The translations under genes were made by a program, and so were the position numbers. 64,000 bases of DNA from Gammaproteobacteria bacterium (lineage in GTDB: Bacteria > Pseudomonadota > Gammaproteobacteria > Pseudomonadales > Azotimanducaceae): NCBI GenBank assembly GCA_012960535.1, contig DUBB01000014.1, positions 156,408 through 220,407 on the forward strand. The letters are read 5' to 3'. Shown here in pieces: positions 17,193 to 25,521 of this stretch (position 1 is its first letter; the number at the start of each line of letters is the position of its first letter). The notes under the pieces were generated by a model. The model saw nothing but the letters and a program-made list of their open reading frames with translations, ran no database searches and was not told the DNA's origin.

Positions 17193-17754
17193 AAGGGGCC
17201 ATTACTGCGGTTTCGTTTAATTCTCGGCTGACTTTGAGGATAAGGTCCTCGGCATTTATGAGCTTCTGATGCTGGTAGTTGCAGGCCTGTAGAGCGAATT
17301 CGAGACGGTCTATATCTTTGACAAAGCGCGCTTCCCGGCTGGTCTGGTTTTCATAATCATGCCAGTCGTCAAGCAGGGATTCGCAGGAAGCAATGGAACC
17401 GATAATTTTTTCAACAGCGGTTTTCTCGCGCCGATATTTTTCAACTTTACTGACCCCGTCCTGAGGCGTCAGGTCGCCCGCATAGACCTCTCCCAGGTCA
17501 TGAATAAGCGCCAATCGAAGTACTTTTTCTTTATCCAGTTCAGGATGGCTGTCTACCAGCAGTAGACACAGAAATGCATTACCAAAACAGTGTTCCGCTA
17601 CCGATTCACATTTATCTTCGGGTAGGTCGCGTTGCAGCCAGCCTCTTCTGAATACCTGTTTAAGGTGAAGGATTTCAAACCAGGCCCTGATCAACGGCAG
17701 ATCCTTATCCTGGGGCAGGTTTTCCTCGATTAAAGGTGTTTTTTCAGTATTCAT
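17155..17754 (-). CDS. HD-domain phosphohydrolase (YfbR/HDDC2-like)
   Basis: 199 residues, cytoplasmic. The HD site is complete: VAEHCFGNA (first His), LIHDLGE (His-Asp) and KDIDRLEFALQ (distal Asp). This arrangement and length match the HD_3 group, which contains the 5'-deoxynucleotidase YfbR and human HDDC2, enzymes that remove phosphate from (deoxy)nucleoside monophosphates. Activity here is by homology only. It runs convergent with the TRAP permease gene and overlaps its last 38 bp. ATG at 17754. Confidence 0.86.
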   Translation of the reverse strand: MNTEKTPLIEENLPQDKDLPLIRAWFEILHLKQVFRRGWLQRDLPEDKCESVAEHCFGNAFLCLLLVDSHPELDKEKVLRLALIHDLGEVYAGDLTPQDGVSKVEKYRREKTAVEKIIGSIASCESLLDDWHDYENQTSREARFVKDIDRLEFALQACNYQHQKLINAEDLILKVSRELNETAVMAPFRSLFASSESGP

Positions 17755-17918
17755 TGATCATCCTGGGGACAAGTGGCCGTTATGATGACCGATGAGGCTT
17801 GATCCTGCAAAGAAAATGCAGCCAGTCGCTCTGCATGACAAATGCGATTCTGATAGCAGTGGGATTTAAGTTAGCTTTTATAACGATAGGTTTCGTTTTT
17901 GTAGCCAGTTAAAGATGG

Positions 17919-19457
17919 TTAGTCTACCGCTGGCAGGTCGGGCGCGACTTTAAAGTCCAGCGTTTTTTCGATAGCAGCAGCAAGATTTATCAGAGCTTGA
18001 TCCTGGTCGTGAATAGCGCTGATGGACAGACCGACCGGGAGCCCCGAAATCAATCCCATAGGCAGGGTAATGTGGGGGTACCCGGATACAGCGGGGTAAG
18101 TTGAGAAACCACCGAGAAAATCATCGCCATTGACATAATCGATGCTCCAGGCTGGGGCGCCGGTCGGTGCGACAATGGCATCAAGTTTATGGGACTTTGT
18201 CAACCTCCTGATACTGTTTCGAGTCTCATTCTGGGCCCTGGTTAGGGCTGCCTGATATTTAGCTTTGTGTTCTGTGGTCAGCGCAGCTGCTCGCTCGAAA
18301 ATATCCTGAGGAAAAAGTGCCAGTTCCTTCTCGGGTTGGGACTTGTTGAAAGCGATTAACCCGTTTAGATCCAGCGTTGATAGCGGGTTATCCAGTCCCG
18401 AAAAGTAATGTTTGATATCCTGCTTGAATTCCCAGAGCAGGATCAGATAACTGTCTGCACGGAAGTCAGGGTACGAAGGTTTTAGTGCCAGCCCATCAAT
18501 CATTATGGCGCCGTTTTGTTCGAGCCGGTCCAGGGATTGTTGAAACAGTTTGTCCAGTTCAGGCAAGTAACCGGTGGCAGAGCGAATAATGCCAATGCGC
18601 TTATTCTGAAGTTTTCCTGGTTTCAGGGGGTGACTGGCGTCAGTTGTGCGCATGGCGTTAAAAAGGAGATTTGCCGATGCAACACTGTTGGTGATCGGTC
18701 CAGCGGTATCCTGAGAATGGGCAATGGGAACAATGCCTGTTTGGCTGAGTACGCCGATGGAAGGTTTAAAGCCAACCAGACCATTGACGTTTGCTGGACA
18801 GACAACAGAACCGTTAGTCTCTGTGCCGACTGCCAAGGGAGCTAATCTGACTGCTACGGCGACAGCTGAACCTGAACTTGAACCACAGGGGCTTCGGCTG
18901 AGGTCATAGGGGTTACGGGTTTGTCCGCCAACGGCACTCCACCCGGATGATGAGCGCTCTGAGCGGAAATTGGCCCATTCGCTTAGGTTGGTTTTACCTA
19001 GAATGATAGCGCCGTTGTTGCGCAGGTTGGTAACAATAGCAGCATCTCTGCCAGTGTAATTGTCCGCCAGTGCCAGGGATCCAGCTGTGGTGGGAAGTTC
19101 TCTCGTGTCTATATTATCTTTTATCAATACTGGAATGCCTGCTATGGCGTGCATCCGCTGACCTGTCAGCCTTCTGGAATCGATATCTCTGGCTTGGTCG
19201 AGTGCCTTGGGATTAATGCTGATAACGGCTTTGTAAATCGGGTTGAGTTTCCCTATCCTCGATAAATAGGCCTGGGTCAAGGCCAGGCTGGTTATCTGGC
19301 CTGTTCTCAGGGATTCGCTGATGGTGATGGCATCTGCCTGCTCTATGAGTTGATTCAGATGCGTGTCAGATAACGTAGATGCCACTGGCAGTCCGGCTGC
19401 TGATAGTTGTGATAAGAGTAACATGAGCAAAGTAAGGCAGAAATAATGAATACCCAT
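17919..19457 (-). CDS. Exported amidase, amidase-signature family
   Basis: About 512 residues. The start at 19457 gives a clean signal peptide (about 21 residues, LLMLLLSQLSAAG) and has GGAGG 12 bases upstream; GTG 19493 is a longer option. The Ser-cisSer-Lys triad is intact: Lys in PVLIKDNIDT, cis-Ser in CGSSSGS and the nucleophile in GTETNGSVVCPA. Family enzymes hydrolyse amides or peptidyl amides; exported members often act on amino-acid amides or cell-wall-related compounds. No neighbours suggest a pathway. Confidence 0.9.
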   Translation of the reverse strand: MGIHYFCLTLLMLLLSQLSAAGLPVASTLSDTHLNQLIEQADAITISESLRTGQITSLALTQAYLSRIGKLNPIYKAVISINPKALDQARDIDSRRLTGQRMHAIAGIPVLIKDNIDTRELPTTAGSLALADNYTGRDAAIVTNLRNNGAIILGKTNLSEWANFRSERSSSGWSAVGGQTRNPYDLSRSPCGSSSGSAVAVAVRLAPLAVGTETNGSVVCPANVNGLVGFKPSIGVLSQTGIVPIAHSQDTAGPITNSVASANLLFNAMRTTDASHPLKPGKLQNKRIGIIRSATGYLPELDKLFQQSLDRLEQNGAIMIDGLALKPSYPDFRADSYLILLWEFKQDIKHYFSGLDNPLSTLDLNGLIAFNKSQPEKELALFPQDIFERAAALTTEHKAKYQAALTRAQNETRNSIRRLTKSHKLDAIVAPTGAPAWSIDYVNGDDFLGGFSTYPAVSGYPHITLPMGLISGLPVGLSISAIHDQDQALINLAAAIEKTLDFKVAPDLPAVD

Positions 19458-19525
19458 AAGTTGTTTGCCCTCCTGGCATATGGCTTTACGCACACGTGGC
19501 TTTGTGAAAATGATAGTAACTGAAA

Positions 19526-19992
19526 TCAGTCGACCAGGTCAGCGCTGATTGCATCGGTTAGCTGTATAAGGCCCTTTGCCAATAAATCGATTTCAACGCT
19601 TCTTCTGCCACCGCTGATGAACACCGTGGCATGGCTGAGTGTAGCCTGATCAAGAAAACAGGTCAGTTTTTGCTTTTGACCAAGGGGCTGATGCCCCTGG
19701 CATAATAACCTGTCAGGGCCTTAATCCGGTCTAATGGTGCCATGCTGGCGTGTTTAGCGCCGGCGGCTCTGGCCAGTTTTTTCATGGAAAGCTGCTCGGT
19801 TACAGGAATCATTGCAACTACAAATTCGCTGGGTTTAAGTTTAGCTATCAGTGTCTTGATAACTCGATTAGGATCAATGTTTAATTTCAAGACTGCTTCG
19901 GTGCCATTGTCAGTCCGATTAGCGCCATGGTCGTATTCATGGATTTTATAATGAATGCGGGCTTTTTTTACGATAAGGATAACGGGTGTTAT
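19526..19992 (-). pseudogene. ybaK/ebsC-like Cys-tRNA(Pro) deacylase, decayed
   Basis: Homology to YbaK runs on the minus strand from about 19992 (TPVILIVKKARIHY, HEYDH) through VIKTLIAKL, VVAMIPVTEQLSMKKLA and LTGYYARGISP, then shifts frame near 19690 in a CCCC run and continues in the -1 frame as LGQKQKLTCFLDQAT and VFISGGRRSVEIDL to a TGA at 19526. In the first frame a stop follows at once (VKSKN). The normal start position is ATA (19990-19992), not ATG; the only internal start is TTG 19890, which would drop the N-terminus. Two independent lesions favour decay, though a single-base sequencing error could explain the shift. YbaK family proteins edit mischarged tRNA. Confidence 0.75.
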
Positions 19993-20428
19993 GGTCGGTG
20001 GTATCGGAATATAGGGCGGATAATAAGGATCATCTGGGATTATCTTGGGCTGATACAGTCAGGTTAGTGACCCATAAAGTTTCGACAGAACCAGGATCAA
20101 CCTGTTAGATCATGACGGCGATCGATACCCTAAAACATTGCTTTGGGTTTTCTGTAGAACCCGTCAATTGACTGTAAAACGGGTAGGCATGAACAGTCAG
20201 GGTGGTCGGTTCCGAGAAACAACCGGGAAAGGCAGTGTTAACGGGTTATAGGCAATAGGCAATAGGTAATAGGTAATAGGTAATAGGTAATAGGTAATAG
20301 GTAATAGGTAATAGGTAATAGGTAATAGGTAATAGGTATTAAACAACGGGTAATAAGTACTTAGTATTAAAGAAGGCTATAAGGGATCGCGGCAAAAATC
20401 TGCTAGAAGCACCCAGTTAAAAGGAGAG
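19993..20428. other. Intergenic stretch with tandem repeat before the amidohydrolase gene
   Basis: Contains the 13-copy 7-bp repeat at 20246-20336. An in-frame Pro/Tyr-rich extension of the ybaK frame reaches back to about 20065 but has no start codon. No gene or clear promoter was recognised. Confidence 0.45.
20246..20336. repeat. 7-bp tandem repeat, 13 copies
   Basis: Ten exact copies of TAATAGG preceded by two CAATAGG and one TTATAGG. The array ends 92 bp before the start of the large amidohydrolase gene. The unit is not a multiple of 3 and lies outside any coding frame, so length changes would alter spacing in the upstream region. Confidence 0.97.
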
Positions 20429-23400
20429 ATGAGCGTGTCATTAACCAGGATTGTTAAAACTTCAGTAGGTCAGCGCTGGCGTTACCTAGGTCTGCTTCTG
20501 CTGTTGTTGGGCTATATTGGAATGAGTTCAGCCGGCCAACCGAAACCTCATACGATGTCTATCACATCGACTGCGACAGCGACAGCGGATGAAATAGAAG
20601 ATGTCCAACAGCCATCTACGGCTTGGGACATTGCTGATCCTGATTACTCGGTAACTGCTTCGCCTGCGCAGATCCATACTTCCACTGGAACCTGGATGAG
20701 TCTGGATGTGTCACCGGATGGCAGGCAGATCGTGTTTGACCTACTGGGCGATATTTATCTGCTACCTATAAAGGGGGGCCAGGCGGTTCCTATTATTGAA
20801 GGGATTTCCTGGGACATCCAGCCGAGGTTCAGTCCTGACGGGAATTCTATTGCTTTTACTTCTGATCGAGATGGCGGCGATAATATTTGGACCATGGAAC
20901 TCGCCAGCGGGACATTTCGACAGGTGAGTTTTGAAAGCTTCAGGTTGTTAAATAATCCTACCTGGCACCCAGAGGGTAATTATATTGCTGCCCGCAAGCA
21001 CTTCACCACTTCGCGGTCGCTGGGCACGGGAGAGATTTGGGTTTATCACGTCAAGGGGGAAGAAGGTGCACAGGGAGCCCCGTTGGTTGAAAGGCCCAGT
21101 CCGAATTATCAAAAAGAGCTAGGTGAGCCAGCCTACACTGCCCAGGGCCGCCATTTGTATTACACCCAGAGTGCAACGCCGGGTAATACTTTCATCTACC
21201 GTGAAGACAGCAATGGTGCCTTGTTTGAAATAAAGCGACTCGATCTGGCCGATGGCAGTACCGAAGTTGTTGCTGGCGGCGCGGGTGGCGCGGTTAGATC
21301 TGCCCCGTCGCCCGATGGTGCCTGGCTGGCCTACGTCAAGCGGGTCAGAGCAGCATCAAGACTGTTCATAAAAAACCTGCAGAGTCAGGAAGAGATCATG
21401 CTGGTCGATGATCTTGACCCGGATATGCAGGAGACCTGGGGGGTGTACGGGCTTTACCCGAATATGGCGTGGACACCGGATAGTCGCAGCTTGGTGTATT
21501 GGTCACAAGGTCAGATCTGGCGGGTAGAAAGGGCGACTGGCAAAGTTGCTTTGATTCCTTTTCAGGTTGATAACGAGCGTGCTATTTTTCCGCCCCCTGA
21601 AGTGCAGGTTGCCGTTGCACCGGATCAGTTCCCAACCAAGATGGTGCGATTTGCGCAAGCTTCACCCAGCGGCGAATCAATAGTATTCGAGTCTCTGGGC
21701 CGCCTGTGGTTAAAAAATCAGGGTGATGCGCCGAGGCCTTTAACCAAAGATAAGACCCAGGCCCATGAGTACAGTCCTGTCTGGTCATCTGACGGCAGGA
21801 AAATTTATTTCTTGCGGTGGCAGGATGATCAGTTGGGCTCAATCCGAGTCGTCTCCAGCAGAGCAGGGAAATCCCGAGAGGTCAGTAACCGCCCGGGCCA
21901 CTACGTTGACCTGGCAATCAGTAGCGATGATAAGGCACTGCTTTACCGGCGACTGCCAGGTAGCAATATGACCCATCCCGATTGGGGGGATAACCCTGGT
22001 ATCTATCAACTTGCATTAGCCACTTCTGTTGAAACCAAGGTTAATCAAAAAGGATTGCATCCCCATTATGGCCCTGATGGTCGAGTTTATGCCCTGGAAC
22101 GGACATGGGCCGGGACCGGACGAGGCAGTGATAACAGTGCACAGTCGAATCTGATTTCAATGAATCCTGGCGGGTTTGATCTCATGACTCATGCCAGTAG
22201 CGAGTTTGCAACAGATTTTCGGATATCCCCGAATGGCAGGTATCTGGCCTTTATTGAACATTTTCAACTGTACCTGACCGTTATGCCGGCTCAGGGATTG
22301 TCATTCAGGGTAGGGCCATCGAGTCATAGTATGCCGGTGAAGAAGGTCAGCGAGTGGGGTGCTGATTACGTTAATTTCTCAAAAGACGGCAAGACCCTGA
22401 ACTGGTCAATCGGTCCAGAGTATAAGAGCGTACCGGTTGAATCCTTTCTGTTTGACGATGAAGCGCAGACAAGCGTCGTAAATTTGTCGCAATCCGTAGA
22501 TTTTGCAAAACCGTCTGGAACAGTGGCGCTGGTCGGTGGAAAAATAATTACCATGGATGCCGACCGCTCAGTAATCCAGTCTGGTGTCGTGTTGATAAGG
22601 GAAAATTTAATACAGCAGGTGGGCAGTATTGACGAGGTTACCATTCCAGAGCATGCCAGTGTGATGGATATCACGGGTAAAGTTATTATGCCGGGTATGA
22701 TAGATGCCCATGCCCATGGCCCCTACGGCAGAGATCAGATTATTCCGCAACAGAATTGGTCTTTGCTGGCTCATCTGGCACTGGGTGTTACCACGGTACA
22801 TAACCCATCCAGTCGTGCGAATCAGGTGTTTGCTGCAGCGGAATATCAGAAGGCAGGTCGTATATTGGGGCCGCGCATCTTCTCGACGGGCGAGGTTATA
22901 TACGGTGCTAAGAGCACTGGCTTTGCGCCTGTGGATTCCCTGGATGATGCCCTGGCGCACGTTAACAGGTTAAAAGCACAGGGTGCGATCAGCGTCAAAA
23001 ACTATAATCATCCGCGGCGGTCTCAGAGACAACAGGTGATCGAAGCAGCCCGTCGTGAAGATCTACTGGTGGTCGCCGAGGGTGCTTCCCTGTTTCATCA
23101 GGACATGAATCTGATAGCGGATGGATCGACCGGCGTGGAGCACAATATACCGACGTTAAAAATCTATGATGACGTTGTCCAGTTCTGGCAACAGTCTTCA
23201 ACGGGTTATACGCCAACGCTGGTGGTGACCTATGGTGGTCTGACTTCGGAAGATTACTATTACCAGGATACCGAGGTTTGGAAGCATCACCTGCTGGCCA
23301 ATTTTGTTCCGCCAACGGAGTTGCAGGCTAGATCGGTAAGACGAATTATGGCGCCAGAGGAAGACTTCCGGGATGATGATTCGGCAGCGGCGGCAAAGCT

Positions 23401-23773
23401 GTTGCTCGAGGCAGGTGTGACCGTAAATACTGGCGCCCATGGACAGCGTGAAGGGCTTGCAACTCACTGGGAATTATGGAGTTTTGTTCGCGGTGGAATG
23501 TCCCCCATGCAAGCGCTTTCCCTGGCTACCGTGAATCCAGCACGTTATCTTGGTATGGATCAGGAGTTGGGTTCCATTGAGGAGGGTAAACTGGCAGACC
23601 TGCTGGTGCTTGATGCCGATCCTTTAGAGAATATCCGCCATTCAGATCGTATTCACTGGGTGGTCATTAACGGCAGGATATTCACTGCCAGTAATTTGAA
23701 TGAAACCGTCACGGGTGGCGCGAAGCTCAAGCCACTCTGGTGGTATGGTAAGCCACAGTATGAAATTCGATAA
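20429..23773 (+). CDS. Exported beta-propeller (TolB-like) / amidohydrolase fusion protein
   Basis: 1114 residues. Signal peptide about residues 20-36. Residues about 80-660 have repeated TolB/WD40-like blades (SPDGRQIVFDLLGD, SPDGNSIAFTSDRDGGDNIW, TPDSRSLVYWSQGQIW). Residues about 695-1085 are an amidohydrolase domain: GMIDAHAHGPYGRD (HxH), VKNYNHPRR (candidate carboxylated Lys), VEHNIP and NTGAHGQREG (further His), and GSIEEGKLADLLVLD at the end. This architecture is known for exported peptidase- or amidase-like amidohydrolases. AAGGAG lies 2 bases before ATG 20429 and 8 bases before the in-frame GTG 20435, so the true start may be GTG. Substrate unknown. Confidence 0.9.
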   Translation: MSVSLTRIVKTSVGQRWRYLGLLLLLLGYIGMSSAGQPKPHTMSITSTATATADEIEDVQQPSTAWDIADPDYSVTASPAQIHTSTGTWMSLDVSPDGRQIVFDLLGDIYLLPIKGGQAVPIIEGISWDIQPRFSPDGNSIAFTSDRDGGDNIWTMELASGTFRQVSFESFRLLNNPTWHPEGNYIAARKHFTTSRSLGTGEIWVYHVKGEEGAQGAPLVERPSPNYQKELGEPAYTAQGRHLYYTQSATPGNTFIYREDSNGALFEIKRLDLADGSTEVVAGGAGGAVRSAPSPDGAWLAYVKRVRAASRLFIKNLQSQEEIMLVDDLDPDMQETWGVYGLYPNMAWTPDSRSLVYWSQGQIWRVERATGKVALIPFQVDNERAIFPPPEVQVAVAPDQFPTKMVRFAQASPSGESIVFESLGRLWLKNQGDAPRPLTKDKTQAHEYSPVWSSDGRKIYFLRWQDDQLGSIRVVSSRAGKSREVSNRPGHYVDLAISSDDKALLYRRLPGSNMTHPDWGDNPGIYQLALATSVETKVNQKGLHPHYGPDGRVYALERTWAGTGRGSDNSAQSNLISMNPGGFDLMTHASSEFATDFRISPNGRYLAFIEHFQLYLTVMPAQGLSFRVGPSSHSMPVKKVSEWGADYVNFSKDGKTLNWSIGPEYKSVPVESFLFDDEAQTSVVNLSQSVDFAKPSGTVALVGGKIITMDADRSVIQSGVVLIRENLIQQVGSIDEVTIPEHASVMDITGKVIMPGMIDAHAHGPYGRDQIIPQQNWSLLAHLALGVTTVHNPSSRANQVFAAAEYQKAGRILGPRIFSTGEVIYGAKSTGFAPVDSLDDALAHVNRLKAQGAISVKNYNHPRRSQRQQVIEAARREDLLVVAEGASLFHQDMNLIADGSTGVEHNIPTLKIYDDVVQFWQQSSTGYTPTLVVTYGGLTSEDYYYQDTEVWKHHLLANFVPPTELQARSVRRIMAPEEDFRDDDSAAAAKLLLEAGVTVNTGAHGQREGLATHWELWSFVRGGMSPMQALSLATVNPARYLGMDQELGSIEEGKLADLLVLDADPLENIRHSDRIHWVVINGRIFTASNLNETVTGGAKLKPLWWYGKPQYEIR

Positions 23774-23894
23774 CTAGTCTGAACAGCGGCATTTCGACAA
23801 ACCTCGATGGGAGGAAGGTTAAGCCACGTTGCCGGGCCGCTGCCACTGTTGTGAATTGGCAGCGTGCTGGTGGCTTAAACGGTTCAGGCGTGGG

Positions 23895-24164
23895 TCAATC
23901 GGGGCTGATGTAGCCTTCTGCCTGGTCAATATCCTCTCCGGCGAGGTAGCGGTCCCTTTGCTTGTTAAGGTAACGACGGTGATTCTTGTCAAGCATGCTG
24001 AGATGTTTTTCATTGATGAGCATGGTTTGTAACGATTGCCACTGGTCCCAGGCCTGGGCCGAATAAGCCTCAAATATGGCTGCGCCTCGCGACCCCGGGA
24101 AGGGTGCTTGTGCTAGGCCGGGTAAATCCTTTTTAAGTAATTGACAGTATACAGTACGCGACAT
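23895..24164 (-). CDS. yggX: Fe(2+)-trafficking protein YggX
   Basis: 89 residues beginning MSRTVYCQLLKKDLPGL, which is diagnostic of YggX with its conserved Cys7. Length and the C-terminal RYLAGEDIDQAEGYISP are typical. YggX protects Fe-S clusters from oxidative damage and is thought to act in iron traffic; MutY, encoded upstream on the same strand, is an Fe-S enzyme and the usual neighbour. Here the gap between them is 325 bp, wider than the usual operon spacing. Confidence 0.95.
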   Translation of the reverse strand: MSRTVYCQLLKKDLPGLAQAPFPGSRGAAIFEAYSAQAWDQWQSLQTMLINEKHLSMLDKNHRRYLNKQRDRYLAGEDIDQAEGYISPD

Positions 24165-24489
24165 ATTGATTTGTTCACTTTTTAAGAAGTCTTGTTAGCA
24201 GTTTAACATCAGCTCGAAAATTGCGCAGGATGGAGCCTGGCCTGACTGACATATTACCAGACATTCAGGTTTGCTCTTCAGTTTTTGAAACGCTCTGTAA
24301 AAGCCAGATTAACGCCTTCCCAGGTTGTCACCTGTTAGGTCGGGTGGTCCTACTGTTATCAGCTCAATTCGCATGAATCAGCAAAGCGCTGCATTGTCCT
24401 TGGTTCTTGATGGCCAGGCCAGAATAGTCGCTTCCCGCCGTCAATGGCGCAGGCGGCGTTCGAACTGGCTGATATCCAGCAGGCGAGCT
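24165..24489. other. Gap between mutY and yggX, nothing recognised
   Basis: In relatives mutY and yggX are close together. I saw no gene, tRNA or clear terminator here; short frames of about 40 codons on the plus strand (from ATG 24374) lack support. Confidence 0.4.
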
Positions 24490-25521
24490 TTAAAATAATC
24501 CAGCTAATAATCGGGTGACTGGCCCTGTCATACCTATTTTATTTTCCTGCAGGCTGCTGATCCAACGTGTTTGAGATTCCTCGAGTTGCCTGAACGGCTC
24601 ATTCAATTGAACCAGTATAGGCTGGATATCCAGGTCAAAATGGGTAAAACCGTGCTTAAATGAGGGCAGCCAGGTCACCGTGCCTTGAATATTTTTCAGG
24701 TGATCTGGTAGTTCGTTTCGAGCACATTCGGGGAAACTGAATAAACCACCCCAGAGTCCGTTAAGGGCTCTGCGCTCCAGCATGATAGCGCCGTTGGGAT
24801 TGCGAAGGATAAGCATGCAGGTGCTTCTGGTTGGTCTAGTAGTCGCTGGTTTTTTACCTGGGAATTCATTAATTGTTGTTGTTTGAAAGGCAATGCAGGA
24901 TTGTTGCAGTGGGCACCTATGGCAATCTGGCAGTGACTTGTTACACAGGGTTGCGCCCAGATCCATAATCGCCTGGGTATAGTCGGCTACTCTATTAAAG
25001 GGGGTGTTCGCTTCGGCTATGGCCCAGAGGCGGTCGGAAACGGATTTTTTCCCTGGCCATCCTGATACGGCAAAACATCGGGCCAATACTCTTTTGACGT
25101 TTCCATCGAGAATGGCGCTCTGGTGATTAAAACAGATAGCTGCGATGGCACCAGCAGTAGACCTGCCAATCCCGGGAAGACGCATGAGGTCTGCCTGGTC
25201 TGAGGGAAAAACGCCACCCAGATCGTTAATGATGATATTGGCAGCTTTGTGTAGGTTTCTAGCTCTGGCATAGTAACCCAGGCCCGTCCATCGATGTAAC
25301 ACCTCGTCCAGTGAAGCCCTGGCAAGTGCTTTTGGGTCCGGGAAGGCGAGCATGAATTTTTCGTAAAAGGGTATCACCGTAGCGACCTGGGTTTGCTGTA
25401 GCATGACTTCAGAGACCCAGACAGGATAGGGATCAGTGGACTGCTGCCAGGGTAGATTTTTTCGGCCGTGTTGGTCAAACCAGCTGAGCAGATTATTGGC
25501 AAATTCCGGTAGATGGCTCAT
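24490..25521 (-). CDS. mutY: A/G-specific adenine glycosylase MutY
   Basis: 343 residues. Base-excision repair enzyme that removes adenine opposite 8-oxoguanine. The helix-hairpin-helix glycosylase domain has VSEVMLQQTQVATV (catalytic Glu) and LPGIGRSTAGAI, followed by ILDGNVKRVLAR and the catalytic Asp in YTQAIMDLGA. The [4Fe-4S] ligands are Cys in LCNKSLPDCHRCPLQQSC. The C-terminal NUDIX-like domain that recognises 8-oxoguanine is present. Its start overlaps the stop of asmA by 4 bp, so the two are co-translated. Confidence 0.97.
   Translation of the reverse strand: MSHLPEFANNLLSWFDQHGRKNLPWQQSTDPYPVWVSEVMLQQTQVATVIPFYEKFMLAFPDPKALARASLDEVLHRWTGLGYYARARNLHKAANIIINDLGGVFPSDQADLMRLPGIGRSTAGAIAAICFNHQSAILDGNVKRVLARCFAVSGWPGKKSVSDRLWAIAEANTPFNRVADYTQAIMDLGATLCNKSLPDCHRCPLQQSCIAFQTTTINEFPGKKPATTRPTRSTCMLILRNPNGAIMLERRALNGLWGGLFSFPECARNELPDHLKNIQGTVTWLPSFKHGFTHFDLDIQPILVQLNEPFRQLEESQTRWISSLQENKIGMTGPVTRLLAGLF

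Noticed and set aside
19663..19693. Second selenocysteine site in ybaK
   Set aside because: The TGA there follows the point where the frame has already shifted; homology continues in another frame, so it is a frameshift and not recoding.
24374..24510. Small plus-strand gene between yggX and mutY
   Set aside because: Arg-rich chance frame of about 41 codons without a ribosome site.
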